Position numbers and translations under genes: made by a program
Origin: Chloroflexota bacterium
GTDB lineage: Bacteria; Chloroflexota; Dormibacteria; Dormibacterales; Dormibacteraceae
Direction: 5' to 3'
Assembly: GCA_005889135.1 (NCBI GenBank)
Contig: VBEK01000153.1
Location: 1-32,349, forward strand
DNA length: 32,349 nucleotides
Notes under the pieces: model-generated
Seen by the model: the letters and a program-made list of their open reading frames with translations, nothing else
What the model was told of the DNA's origin: nothing
Database searches by the model: none
Shown: positions 18,293 to 26,137 of the stretch, in pieces
How positions within the stretch are numbered: position 1 is the stretch's first letter
Layout of the letters: every line of letters begins with the position of its first letter

Positions 18293-18329
18293 AGGGACGT
18301 TCCAGCAGGGGTATCAATACCTAGTCCCT
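18293..18329 (+). promoter_or_regulatory. Nested inverted repeat covering the M50 protease start
   Basis: AGGGAC (18293-18298) pairs with GTCCCT (18324-18329), whose last T is the first base of the TTG start codon. Inside is GGTAT-CA-ATACC (18310-18321). A second AGGGAC at 18281-18286 could pair with the same GTCCCT. No Shine-Dalgarno sequence is visible. If transcribed, the start codon would sit at the base of a hairpin. Confidence 0.35.
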
Positions 18330-19225
18330 TGAGCCAGAACGATCCTTACCAGCCCCCTTACAGCGGTCAGTACATCCCGCCGCCGCCCGACTCCTACCAG
18401 GGCGGCACGGGCGGCTCGGACATTCCGCCGCAGTCCCCGTACCACTACTCGCCCGCGCCCACGCGCTCGACGGGCAACGTCCTGGGCTGGCTGGGCTCGG
18501 CCGCTTTGGCCGTGTGGGCGGTGGTCAAGTACGGGCTTGTGTTCCTGGTCAAGATCCCGGCGTTCGCAACCCTGTTCACAGCCCTCGTCAGTGTCGGTGC
18601 GTACGCGCTGGTCTACGGACCGTGGTTCGCCGTGGCGCTGGTGCTGATGATCTTCGTCCACGAGATGGGTCACGTGGTCGAGATCCGGCGCCAGGGCATG
18701 ATGGCGACCGCCCCCATCTTCATCCCCTTCCTCGGCGCCGCGATATTCCAGCGCCAGCACCCGACCAGCGCGGTGAACCAGGCCAAGATCGGAATCGCCG
18801 GCCCCATCGCGGGCACGATCGGCGCCACCGTCGCCTTCATGTTCTACACCGCGACTCAGAACCCGGTCTTCCTGCTCGCCGCCTTGATCGGGTTCGGTCT
18901 GAACCTGCTCAACTTGCTGCCGGTGTGGCAGCTGGACGGGGCGTGGGTGCTGGCGCCGGTCTCGCCGTGGTTCCAGGTCGCGGGCCTGGCGCTGATCGCG
19001 GTGCTGGCGGTGGTCTTCCACTTCGTCAGCGTGCTCCTGGTCATCGTCGCCATCCTCGGCATCCAGAGCGCGCGGGCCGCGTTCCGGAACGCCCGGAACC
19101 CTTACTACACCTCGGTCCCGGCCAACGCCAGGCTGGCGCTGTTCGCGTCCTGGCTGGGGCTGGTCCTGTACCTCGGCGTGATGACGCTCCAGACGGAGAG
19201 TTTGTTCATCGCGTTGGCTCGGTAA
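18329..19225 (+). CDS. Site-2 protease family (M50) membrane metalloprotease
   Basis: 298 residues from TTG. Residues 1-48 are a soluble Pro/Tyr/Gly-rich segment (YQPPYSGQYIPPPPDSY), then about six transmembrane helices. The zinc motif is HEMGH at 111-115 and the third ligand is Asp203 in LLPVWQLDGAW, the LDG motif. Both are intact, so it should be an active intramembrane protease, of the compact group without a PDZ domain. Such enzymes cleave membrane-bound anti-sigma factors or remnant signal peptides. No sigma or anti-sigma gene is next to it, so the substrate is unknown. Confidence 0.88.
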   Translation: MSQNDPYQPPYSGQYIPPPPDSYQGGTGGSDIPPQSPYHYSPAPTRSTGNVLGWLGSAALAVWAVVKYGLVFLVKIPAFATLFTALVSVGAYALVYGPWFAVALVLMIFVHEMGHVVEIRRQGMMATAPIFIPFLGAAIFQRQHPTSAVNQAKIGIAGPIAGTIGATVAFMFYTATQNPVFLLAALIGFGLNLLNLLPVWQLDGAWVLAPVSPWFQVAGLALIAVLAVVFHFVSVLLVIVAILGIQSARAAFRNARNPYYTSVPANARLALFASWLGLVLYLGVMTLQTESLFIALAR

Positions 19226-19249
19226 ACTACCCTCCCTGGAGTCGAAACC

Positions 19250-19459
19250 TTGAAAGCACAGATTCATCCCACCTTCTACGAAGACGCGGTCGTCACCTGC
19301 GCGTGCGGGAACACATTCACGACCGGATCCACGCGCAAGGAGCTCAAGACCGAGATCTGCTCCGTCTGCCACCCGTTCTTCACGGGCACCCAGCGGATCG
19401 TGGACACCGGCGGACAGGTCGAGCGGTTCCGGAAGCGGGCTGCTAAGACCCGGGCGTAG
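19250..19459 (+). CDS. rpmE: 50S ribosomal protein L31, zinc-binding type
   Basis: 69 residues from TTG ([15 protein letters not shown]). Cys in CACGNTF and in [11 protein letters not shown] give the zinc-ribbon form of L31 (the C+ type), as opposed to the zinc-free paralogue made under zinc starvation. TGGAG lies nine bases upstream of the TTG. The DUF1385 gene starts at the base following its stop. The order rpmE - DUF1385 - prfA - prmC is shared with many Firmicutes and Chloroflexi. Confidence 0.96.
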   Translation: MKAQIHPTFYEDAVVTCACGNTFTTGSTRKELKTEICSVCHPFFTGTQRIVDTGGQVERFRKRAAKTRA

Positions 19460-20419
19460 ATGCCTCTCCCGGAGGTAACCGCTCCGGAGGCCGAGGCAAA
19501 ACCGAAGGCCGAACCTTTCTTCTACGGCGGGCAGGCCGTCATCGAGGGCGTGATGATGCGCGGCAAGCGCCACTACGCCGTCGCCGTGCGCCTTCCGACT
19601 CCCAACCCGGACACCCTGGCGCGTGAGATCGTCGTCAACCGCGGCGAGCTCAAGGCGCCCATCTACACACACCCGGTGTGGAAGCTCCCGTTCGTGCGCG
19701 GGCTCGCGCTGATCGGCGAGCAGCTGCACCTCGGCATGAAGTCCCTCATCTGGTCGGCGAACGTCAACGCCGGCGCCAACAACGTCCAGATCGGCAAGCG
19801 CGAGATCACCGGCTCGGTGGCGCTGGCCGGCGTGTTCGCGCTGGCCCTGTTCATCGGCCTGCCTCTGCTGCTCGCGGGACTTGCCGTCCACCGCAGCGGG
19901 AGCTTTGCCTTCGTCCTGGTCGAAGGCTTGATTCGCGTCGGCCTGGTGCTCGGCTACCTGGCGGCCATCTCGCTGCTGCCGGACGTCAGGCGCGTGTTCA
20001 TGTATCACGGCGCCGAGCACAAGACGATCAACGCCTTCGAGTCGGGCTGGACGCTGGACGTACCGTCGGTGCGGCGCGCGAGCACTCTTCACCCACGCTG
20101 CGGGACCGGGTTCCTTCTCGTCGTGCTGGTGGTGAGCGTGGTCGTCTTCAGCATCGTCGCCCTCTTCCACCCCAACGTCTTCTGGCTGATCGCCAGTCGC
20201 GTGCTGGCCATCCCGCTGATCGCGGGGGTGGGCTTCGAGCTGATCCGCTACATGGCCAGGCATCGCACCAACCCGGTGGTGAAGGTCGCGCTCCTGCCGG
20301 TGCTGGGCACGCAGAAGTTCACGACACGCCAACCCACCGATGACATGCTCGAAGTCGCGATCTGCGCCTTCAACGCCGCCCGCGAAGGTGAGGAGGCGAC
20401 CGCGGGGGCGGCCGCGTAA
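19460..20419 (+). CDS. DUF1385 (YqhQ-like) membrane protein
   Basis: 319 residues, starting directly after the rpmE stop. DUF1385 signatures are clear: YGGQAVIEGVMMRGKRHYAV near the N-terminus, PFVRGLALIGEQLHLGMKSL, then transmembrane helices, MYHGAEHKTINAFESG, and HPRCGTGFLLVVL. About four helices in the second half. The family is conserved between rpmE and prfA, but its biochemical role is unproven; a metal-dependent enzyme is conceivable because of the conserved HGAEHK and HPRCGT residues. It probably shares a transcript with rpmE and prfA. Confidence 0.93.
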   Translation: MPLPEVTAPEAEAKPKAEPFFYGGQAVIEGVMMRGKRHYAVAVRLPTPNPDTLAREIVVNRGELKAPIYTHPVWKLPFVRGLALIGEQLHLGMKSLIWSANVNAGANNVQIGKREITGSVALAGVFALALFIGLPLLLAGLAVHRSGSFAFVLVEGLIRVGLVLGYLAAISLLPDVRRVFMYHGAEHKTINAFESGWTLDVPSVRRASTLHPRCGTGFLLVVLVVSVVVFSIVALFHPNVFWLIASRVLAIPLIAGVGFELIRYMARHRTNPVVKVALLPVLGTQKFTTRQPTDDMLEVAICAFNAAREGEEATAGAAA

Positions 20420-20440
20420 TGATCCCGCTCCAGGCAGCGG

Positions 20441-21523
20441 ATGATTGACCGCCTGGAGGCGATAGCGAAGCGCTATCGCGAGATCGATTCCGAGATGGCG
20501 CGGCCTGACGTGGCGACTGACCACGAGAAGCTCACGCGTCTGGCCCGAGAGCAGCGCTCGATGCGCGAGATCGTCGCCGCCTACGACGCGTTTCGACGCG
20601 CGCGCGGCGAGGTGGAGTCGGCGCGGGAGCTCGTGCGCCATGAGAAGGACTCCGAGATGCAGGAGTACCTGCGCTCGGAAGAACGCCGCGCGGCCGAGCA
20701 GGTCGCGGAGCTCGAGGAGAGGTTGAAGGTCCTCCTCCTCCCGAAGGACCCCAACGACGAGCGCGACGTAGTTGTCGAGATCCAGGGCGCCGAGGGTGGG
20801 GAGGAGGCGGCGCTGTTCGCGGCCGACCTCTTTCGCATGTACGCGCGCTGGGCGGAGAAGAAGGGCTGGAAGGTCGACGTGGTCGATTCATCGCCGACCG
20901 GCATGGGCGGCTACGACAAGATCGAGTTCGAGGTCCACGGTCACGGCGCCTACTCGCAGCTGAAGTACGAAGGCGGCGTGCACCGGGTGCAGCGCGTGCC
21001 TAAAACCGAGGCGCAGGGACGCCTCCACACGTCGGCGGCCACGGTGGCGGTGCTGCCCGAGGCGGACCCCGTCGAGGTCGAGCTCAAGCCGGAGGACCTG
21101 GAGATCAAGGCCTCGACCTCGACCGGCCCGGGCGGCCAGAGCGTGAACACGACTTACTCGGCGATTCGCATCACCCACAAGCCGACCGGGCTCGTGGTCA
21201 GCATCCAGGACGAGAAGTCGCAGCTGCAGAACCGAGAGAAGGCTCTGCGCGTGCTGCGCGCACGCCTCTACGAGATGAAGCTCGCGGAGCAGCAGGAGGC
21301 GATCGGCGCCCAGCGGCGGGGCATGGTCCGGACCGGCAACCGCTCGGAGAAGATCCGTACTTACAACTTCAAGCAGAACCGAGTCACGGACCACCGCATC
21401 AACCTGACCCTGCACAAGCTCGATCAGGTTTTGAACGGCGACCTGGACGAGCTCGTCTCGGCCCTGGCCGGCGCGGAGCGGGCGGCGCAGCTCAACGGCG
21501 GCGGCGACCAATCGGCCACCTGA
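20441..21523 (+). CDS. prfA: Peptide chain release factor 1
   Basis: 360 residues, normal for RF1. An N-terminal coiled coil comes first. The stop-codon recognition motif PxT appears as Pro187-Lys-Thr189 (HRVQRVPKTEAQGRLH), which marks RF1 (UAG/UAA) and not RF2. The catalytic GGQ is at 231-233 (GPGGQSVNTTYSAIRITH). The Gln is the methylation target of PrmC, encoded next. The PxT middle residue is Lys in place of the Ala of E. coli. The gene follows DUF1385 by 21 bases. The 79-base gap after it contains two palindromes. Confidence 0.97.
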   Translation: MIDRLEAIAKRYREIDSEMARPDVATDHEKLTRLAREQRSMREIVAAYDAFRRARGEVESARELVRHEKDSEMQEYLRSEERRAAEQVAELEERLKVLLLPKDPNDERDVVVEIQGAEGGEEAALFAADLFRMYARWAEKKGWKVDVVDSSPTGMGGYDKIEFEVHGHGAYSQLKYEGGVHRVQRVPKTEAQGRLHTSAATVAVLPEADPVEVELKPEDLEIKASTSTGPGGQSVNTTYSAIRITHKPTGLVVSIQDEKSQLQNREKALRVLRARLYEMKLAEQQEAIGAQRRGMVRTGNRSEKIRTYNFKQNRVTDHRINLTLHKLDQVLNGDLDELVSALAGAERAAQLNGGGDQSAT

Positions 21524-21531
21524 AAACTTTG

Positions 21532-21547
21532 GATAGTCCGGACTATC
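21532..21547. promoter_or_regulatory. 16-bp perfect palindrome, site 1 before prmC
   Basis: GATAGTCCGGACTATC is a perfect dyad with no central spacer, which suits a dimeric repressor and not an RNA hairpin. Its centre is exactly 42 bp from that of site 2, four turns of B-DNA, so two dimers would lie on the same face. I cannot name the regulator. Confidence 0.6.
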
Positions 21548-21575
21548 AGCGTGTTTGGGGCCGCCGATGCGCGCT

Positions 21576-21587
21576 TAGTCCGGACTA
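21576..21587. promoter_or_regulatory. 12-bp palindrome, site 2 before prmC
   Basis: TAGTCCGGACTA repeats the core of site 1, and it is followed by TCC as part of a longer match on one side. It ends 15 bases before the prmC start codon, where a bound protein would block transcription or initiation. Confidence 0.55.
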
Positions 21588-21602
21588 TCCGGGATTAGCC
21601 TC

Positions 21603-22433
21603 TTGACCATCGTCGAGGTCCTGAAGCTCTCCGCCGACTACCTGCAGAAGCACGGAGCCGACTCCGCGCGGCTCGACGCCGAGCTGCTCCTGGCGCACGC
21701 CTTGAAGCTTCGGCGGCTCGACCTCTATCTGAAGTTCGACAGGACGCTCGGGGAGGCGGAGCTGACCGCTTACCGCGGTCTCGTCGCACGACGCGCGAAA
21801 GGGGAGCCGGTCGCGTACCTGGTCGGGCATCGTGAGTTCATGGGCCTGGACTTCGAGGTCACGCCCGACGTGCTCGTGCCCAACCCCGACACCGAGGTGC
21901 TCGTGCAGCGCGCGGTCGCGATCGCGCGCGAGGCCGCTGGCCCCGTGCGTGTGGCCGACGTCGGCACGGGCAGTGGCTGCATCGCGATCGCGATCACCCA
22001 CTACGCCCCCAACGCCGAGGTCTGGGCGACCGACGTCAGCCCCGCGGCCCTCGCCGTCGCGGGGCGCAACGCCGCCCGCCATCACGTGGAGGAGCGCGTC
22101 CATTTCGTCGAGGGCGACCTCATGCGGGGTCTCGCCGGCGAGTTCGACCTGGTCTGCGCCAACCTGCCGTACCTGGCCGCGGAGGCGAAGCTCCCTGCCG
22201 AGGTGACCGCGCAGCCGGCGCGCGCGCTCTATGCCGGCGATGGAGGATCCGCGCTGGTCGTGCGCCTTCTCGCCGACGTGCCGGCGAGGCTCTGTCCGGG
22301 AGGCAAGGTGCTGGCGGAGATCGACCCCGCCATCGCATCCGCAGTGACCGACGTCGCCGGCCGCTGCTTTGCCGGCCGTCGCATTCACCGCGACGCCGGC
22401 GGCCGCGAGCGAGTCCTCGAAGCGTGGTCCTGA
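21603..22433 (+). CDS. prmC: Release factor glutamine N5-methyltransferase PrmC
   Basis: 276 residues from TTG. An N-terminal helical domain (GADSARLDAELLLAHAL, GEPVAYLVGHREFMGLDFEV) is followed by a class I SAM methyltransferase domain with VADVGTGSGCIAIAI (SAM loop), ATDVSPAALAVA, and the substrate motif N187-LPY190 (usually NPPY). PrmC methylates the GGQ glutamine of RF1 and RF2. The NLPY variant keeps Asn, Pro and Tyr and is probably functional. Placement right after prfA agrees with the role. The last 10 bases overlap the Sua5 gene. Confidence 0.95.
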   Translation: MTIVEVLKLSADYLQKHGADSARLDAELLLAHALKLRRLDLYLKFDRTLGEAELTAYRGLVARRAKGEPVAYLVGHREFMGLDFEVTPDVLVPNPDTEVLVQRAVAIAREAAGPVRVADVGTGSGCIAIAITHYAPNAEVWATDVSPAALAVAGRNAARHHVEERVHFVEGDLMRGLAGEFDLVCANLPYLAAEAKLPAEVTAQPARALYAGDGGSALVVRLLADVPARLCPGGKVLAEIDPAIASAVTDVAGRCFAGRRIHRDAGGRERVLEAWS

Positions 22434-23008
22434 AGCCCACCAAGGCCGGGCTGCAGCGCGCGGCGCAGCTCCTGCGGAGCGGGGCGGTGCTCGCATTCCC
22501 GACCGACACTGTCTACGGCCTCGGCGCCAGCGCAGACGACGAGGTCGCGCAAAAGCGGATCTACCAGATCAAAGGCCGCCCGGTCGGGCTGCCGCTGATC
22601 CTCATGGTCGCCGCTGAGTCTCAGCTGGAGGGACTTGTCCACGTCGACTCGCGGGCCGAGGCGATGATGCGGAAGTGGTGGCCGGGGCCGCTGACCCTGA
22701 TCCTGTACGCGACCGGTGGCGGCACGCTGGGAGTGCGCATCCCGAAGCACAGGGTCGCCCTCGACCTGCTGCGCCACGCCGGGCCGTTGATGACGACAAG
22801 CGCGAACCTCCACGGCCGCGAGCCTGCGATGACCGCCGAGGAGGCGGGTGCGCTGTCGGGAGTGATGGCGGTCGTCGACGGCGGCAACGCGCCCGGAGGA
22901 ACGGCCTCGACGGTGCTCGACCTCACCGGGCCCGAGCCTCATGTGCTCCGTGAGGGGGCCATCCCGACAGTGGAGGTCCTTGGGCCTCCTCCACTGAAGA
23001 GCAGCTGA
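22424..23008 (+). CDS. tsaC: L-threonylcarbamoyladenylate synthase (Sua5/YrdC/YwlC family)
   Basis: 194 residues from GTG, overlapping prmC by 10 bases. This is a single YrdC domain without the extra C-terminal Sua5 domain. Visible motifs are LAFPTDTVYGLGASADD, the KGRPVGLPL nucleotide/threonine-binding segment, WWPGPLTLIL, GVRIPKH and TTSANLHG. It makes threonylcarbamoyl-AMP from threonine, bicarbonate and ATP, the first step of t6A37 formation on ANN-decoding tRNAs. It belongs to the translation module with prfA and prmC. Confidence 0.93.
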   Translation: MVLKPTKAGLQRAAQLLRSGAVLAFPTDTVYGLGASADDEVAQKRIYQIKGRPVGLPLILMVAAESQLEGLVHVDSRAEAMMRKWWPGPLTLILYATGGGTLGVRIPKHRVALDLLRHAGPLMTTSANLHGREPAMTAEEAGALSGVMAVVDGGNAPGGTASTVLDLTGPEPHVLREGAIPTVEVLGPPPLKSS

Positions 23009-23064
23009 GACATAGGACGTTTGCCTCATTGAATCTCGGTCGGTCGGGTGGCAACCTTCGTCGC

Positions 23065-23117
23065 TGGCACCCGAAGGAACCTCGAGGTGTGATGGTGCGC
23101 GTCTCGGCCCGGTGCCA
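23065..23117 (+). promoter_or_regulatory. Possible structured leader before the secreted protein gene
   Basis: TGGCACC (23065-23071) pairs with GGTGCCA (23111-23117), enclosing ACCTCGAGGT. CCTTCG/CGAAGG nearby offers a competing stem. The 141-base gap 23009-23149 otherwise holds TAGGAC as a weak -10 candidate. I do not recognise a known riboswitch class. Confidence 0.25.
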
Positions 23118-23149
23118 CCGCGGAAGCGCTATGAAGAGGGGAGCACGTC

Positions 23150-23665
23150 ATGACAGGACTTCGTCGTTTGCTGTCACTCGCTGGCCTGGCCGCCACGCTG
23201 GCCCTGGCCGCGGTGGCAACTTCAGCAGGCACCGCCTTCGCCTATGGCCGCGCCGACCACCCTCTGGCCCAGGTCGAAGTTTCGGCCAACTGCGACAATC
23301 CGTCCTTTCCGCTCTGCCAGCCATTTCCCGCTGGAGTCGGCACAGGCGGCATCTGGTACTGGGTCGAGCTGGACGCAGACGGCACCGGTGATCTGAGCGG
23401 CGCCGCATGCGGTCACACGGTTGGCGGTGTTGGCGGGCCAGGGGGTGCGGGCGCAGGATCGATCAAAGGGACCGCGACCTGGCAATACACGACGCTCGAG
23501 ACGGCGCCGCCAGGCGCCATCTTCTTCGGTACTTTCGACCCCCACGACCGGTACTACGCCGTCACCATCACGGACGGTTCGACATGGCTGATCCCGACGA
23601 CGACGGGTCACTACGCGCAGAAGCTGGCCAACGGCGTCCAACTGCAGATCACGGTCGCTCCGTAA
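23150..23665 (+). CDS. Secreted protein of unknown function
   Basis: 171 residues. A classical signal peptide covers residues 1-31 (basic start MTGLRRLL, hydrophobic core, AFA cleavage site before YGRADHP). The mature part has three Cys near its N-terminal half (VSANCDNPSFPLC, AACGHTVGG), a glycine-rich stretch and aromatic-rich beta-like segments (WYWVELDADG, TATWQYTTLE, YYAVTITDG). No transmembrane helix or wall anchor is visible, so it is probably released. GAGGGGAG precedes the ATG. It interrupts the housekeeping gene order between tsaC and glyA, which suggests a later insertion. I do not recognise a family. Confidence 0.7.
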   Translation: MTGLRRLLSLAGLAATLALAAVATSAGTAFAYGRADHPLAQVEVSANCDNPSFPLCQPFPAGVGTGGIWYWVELDADGTGDLSGAACGHTVGGVGGPGGAGAGSIKGTATWQYTTLETAPPGAIFFGTFDPHDRYYAVTITDGSTWLIPTTTGHYAQKLANGVQLQITVAP

Positions 23666-23691
23666 GAACGAGGAGATTTGCGCCAGGGGAG

Positions 23692-23725
23692 CCGGGCGCT
23701 CCCCCGGCGCCTCCTTGGCGCCCGG
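23692..23725. terminator. Hairpin without T-tract between the secreted protein gene and glyA
   Basis: CCGGGCGC (23692-23699) pairs perfectly with GCGCCCGG (23718-23725) across an 18-base loop. There is no run of T after it, so it is at best a weak or Rho-assisted terminator, or a 3' stabiliser. It ends two bases before the -10-like element of glyA. Confidence 0.4.
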
Positions 23726-23726
23726 T

Positions 23727-23738
23727 TAGGATTCGAAC
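23727..23738 (+). promoter_or_regulatory. TAGGAT -10-like element 6 bases before glyA
   Basis: TAGGAT (23727-23732), then TCGAAC and the GTG start at 23739. The sequence TTAG-x-ATTCGAAC is shared with the livG start on the other strand. No Shine-Dalgarno sequence is present, so a leaderless mRNA is likely. Confidence 0.5.
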
Positions 23739-25013
23739 GTGACCTCCAATATCACCACGATGACGTTCCGGGCGCTCGACAAGCAGGACCCGGAGATCGC
23801 CCAGCTCATCCGCAACGAGTTCCGGCGCCAGTCGGAGACGCTGGAGCTGATCGCCTCCGAGAACCTGACCAGCCCCGCCATCCTGGAGGCGCTGGGCACG
23901 CTGCTCACCAACAAGTACGCGGAGGGCTACCCGGGCCGCCGCTACTACGGAGGAACGGGAGAGGTGATCGACAAGATCGAGACCCTCGCGGTCGAGCGCG
24001 CCAAGCAGCTTTTCGGCGCCGACTATGTCAACGTCCAGCCGCACTCCGGATCGCAAGCGAACGCCGCCGTCTACATGGCGGTGTGCAAGCCCGGCGACCG
24101 CGTGATGGGCATGGACCTCTCCGCCGGGGGCCATCTCACGCACGGGAGCCCCGCGAACTTCTCCGGCAAGCTCTACGAGATCCATTCCTATGGCGTCGAC
24201 CGCGAGACCGAGCGCATCGACTACGACGCGGTCCAGGAGCTTGCCGAAGAGGTGCGGCCAAAGATGTTGCTCGCCGGGTTCTCCGCCTACTCGCGCATCG
24301 TCGACTGGGGACGGATGCGCCAGATCGCGGACTCGGTAGGGGCGACGTTCTTCGTCGACATGGCGCATGTCGCCGGGCTTGTCGCGGGCGGCGTGTATCC
24401 ATCACCCATCCCGCACGCGGACGTGACCTCGACCACAACTCAGAAGACGCTGCGCGGGGCCTGGGGGGCGATCATCCTCTGCAAGAGCGACTGGCAGAAG
24501 GCGATCGACTCCGCAGTCTTCCCGGGAATCCAGGGTGGGCCGCTGATGCACGCGATCGCCGCCAAGGCTGTGTGCTTCGGCGAGGCGCTGAAACCTGAGT
24601 TCAAGGTCTACGCTCGGCAGGTCGTCGCCAACGCGAAGGCGATGGCGGATCGCCTGACGGAGCGCGGCCTGCGCCTGGTCAGCGGCGGCACCGACAACCA
24701 CCTGATGCTCATCGACCTGCGGCCACAGAAACGGACGGGGAAGCAGGTGCAGGACGTCGCCGACAGCGTTGGCATCACGCTCAACCGCAACTCGATCCCG
24801 TTCGACGACGCGTCGAAGTTCAACCCCAGCGGCGTCCGCGTCGGCACTCCCCTGGTGACCACGCGAGGGATGAAGGAGGCGGAGATGGCCGTCATCGCCG
24901 ACTGCATCGCCGACCTGGTCGAGCGCATCGACGACCCCGCCACGCTCGACTCGGTGCACGAGCGCGCCCTGGAGCTGTGCCGGAAGTTCCCGATCCCCTA
25001 CGACTTCGAATAG
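23739..25013 (+). CDS. glyA: Serine hydroxymethyltransferase
   Basis: 424 residues from GTG, normal length. Most active-site landmarks are standard: [64 protein letters not shown], and [11 protein letters not shown]. The PLP lysine is Lys236. The surrounding signature is unusual: TTTHKTLRGPRGG of typical enzymes reads [13 protein letters not shown], so the His before the lysine is Gln and Pro, Arg and Gly are changed. GGTGEVID also replaces the common GGCEYVD. It interconverts serine and glycine with tetrahydrofolate. The next gene starts at the base following its stop. Confidence 0.95.
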   Translation: MTSNITTMTFRALDKQDPEIAQLIRNEFRRQSETLELIASENLTSPAILEALGTLLTNKYAEGYPGRRYYGGTGEVIDKIETLAVERAKQLFGADYVNVQPHSGSQANAAVYMAVCKPGDRVMGMDLSAGGHLTHGSPANFSGKLYEIHSYGVDRETERIDYDAVQELAEEVRPKMLLAGFSAYSRIVDWGRMRQIADSVGATFFVDMAHVAGLVAGGVYPSPIPHADVTSTTTQKTLRGAWGAIILCKSDWQKAIDSAVFPGIQGGPLMHAIAAKAVCFGEALKPEFKVYARQVVANAKAMADRLTERGLRLVSGGTDNHLMLIDLRPQKRTGKQVQDVADSVGITLNRNSIPFDDASKFNPSGVRVGTPLVTTRGMKEAEMAVIADCIADLVERIDDPATLDSVHERALELCRKFPIPYDFE

Positions 25014-26123
25014 TTGAGCGACTTCTTCAGCCCCGCGGCGCTGGAGAGCATCAGCGAGCATCTGCTCCCCGGGCTCTGGACTCTGCTGGTCGCACTGTCG
25101 GTCTCGATCGCCATAGTGCCGGTGGCGCTGTGGCTATCGCGTCGTTTCGGCGTGCTGGCGCAACCGGGGGGCCGCCACGCCCACGCCAACCCGACGCCGC
25201 TGCTCGGCGGGCTCGCGATGTGGGCGGGCTTCGCCGCCGGGACCCTGCTGTTCGCGCATCTCAACCTCGAGACCGTGGGCGTGCTGGTCGTGTCGGGGCT
25301 GGCCATGGCGCTGCTCGTCATCGACGACAAGCGGGGCATGAGGCCGCTGGTCAAGCTCGGCGTGCAGGTCGGGCTCGCGCTCCTGGCCGTGGTCGGTTTC
25401 GGCATCGAGATCAAGTTCTTCAGCCTGCCCGGCGGCCACATCGTCCAGCTGGGCCTCCTGGTCTCCCCGGTCAGCGTGTTCTGGCTCGTGGGCATGCAGA
25501 ACACGGTCAACTTCCTCGACGGCGCGGACGGACTGGCCGCGGGCGTGGTGGCGATCGTGGCCCTCGTCCTCATGCTGGCGGCGGGCCAGCTCGGCCAGCT
25601 CGAGGTGGTGCAGCTCAGCGGCGCCCTGGCAGGGTGCTGCGCGGGATTTCTCCTCTTCAACTTCCCACCCGCACGCATCTTCATGGGCGACTCCGGTGCG
25701 CATTTCCTCGGCATCGCCCTGGGCATGATCTCGATCGTCGGCATCGCCAAGGTCGCGGTCGCCTTCGCCCTCGCTGCGCCGGCGCTGGCGCTGGCGCTGC
25801 CGATCGCGGACACCGGCTGGGCGATCCTGCGCCGGGGCCGGCAGGGCAGGTCGGTGGCGGCGCCCGACACGCTGCACATCCACCACCGGCTGCAGTCCTT
25901 CGGCCTGGACGCGCGCCAGACCTGTTTCGTCTTCTACGCCGCGAGCGCGCTGCTGGGCGGCCTCGGCCTTACCCTCTTCGGGCACGGCCGCATCCTGGCC
26001 GTGGTCCTGATCGCGGCCGCGATCCTCACCTCGACCGTGGTGGCCGACCTGCTTCAGCACGGGCGCTGGCGTGTGCCCGCGCCGTGGCTGCGCCGCCTGC
26101 TCGGCGAACCCGCCTCCCGGTAG
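25014..26123 (+). CDS. WecA/TagO/MraY-family undecaprenyl-phosphate sugar-1-phosphate transferase
   Basis: 369 residues from TTG, directly after the glyA stop. About eleven transmembrane helices with the cytoplasmic motifs of glycosyltransferase family 4: ARFGVLAQPGG-like start of loop 1 (RRFGVLAQPGGRHAHANP), LLVIDDKRG with the Asp pair, NTVNFLDGADGLAAG with Asp169, RIFMGDSGAHFLG, and HIHHRLQSFG. The HIHHRL motif points to WecA/TagO (UDP-GlcNAc:undecaprenyl-phosphate) and not MraY. It starts a cell-envelope glycan such as a teichoic acid-like polymer or other wall polysaccharide. This position before the atp operon also occurs in Chloroflexi and Firmicutes. Confidence 0.9.
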   Translation: MSDFFSPAALESISEHLLPGLWTLLVALSVSIAIVPVALWLSRRFGVLAQPGGRHAHANPTPLLGGLAMWAGFAAGTLLFAHLNLETVGVLVVSGLAMALLVIDDKRGMRPLVKLGVQVGLALLAVVGFGIEIKFFSLPGGHIVQLGLLVSPVSVFWLVGMQNTVNFLDGADGLAAGVVAIVALVLMLAAGQLGQLEVVQLSGALAGCCAGFLLFNFPPARIFMGDSGAHFLGIALGMISIVGIAKVAVAFALAAPALALALPIADTGWAILRRGRQGRSVAAPDTLHIHHRLQSFGLDARQTCFVFYAASALLGGLGLTLFGHGRILAVVLIAAAILTSTVVADLLQHGRWRVPAPWLRRLLGEPASR

Positions 26124-26137
26124 GATTTAGCCCGGGT
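26121..26137 (+). promoter_or_regulatory. TAGGAT -10-like element before the atp operon
   Basis: TAGGAT (26121-26126) overlaps the stop codon of the transferase gene and lies 11 bases before the atpZ ATG. It could start the atp transcript with a very short leader. The operon may also be read through from glyA. Confidence 0.35.

Noticed and set aside
18314-20641. 775-codon minus-strand open frame opposite the M50 protease, rpmE and DUF1385
   Set aside because: It spans three well-recognised plus-strand genes, and its translation is Arg/His/Asp-rich with no domain. It is an antisense shadow.
23041-23149. T-box-like string (GGGTGGCAACC and later GGTGCCACCGCGG) before the secreted protein gene
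   Set aside because: The match to the T-box core is partial, no specifier loop or terminator can be built, and the downstream gene is not an aminoacyl-tRNA synthetase or amino-acid gene.
24977-26137. Upstream extension of the frame that encodes AtpZ across the whole transferase gene
   Set aside because: It is an alternative frame of the WecA-like gene, Arg/Gly/Ala-rich and without hydrophobic pattern. The ATG at 26138 begins the recognisable two-helix AtpZ.
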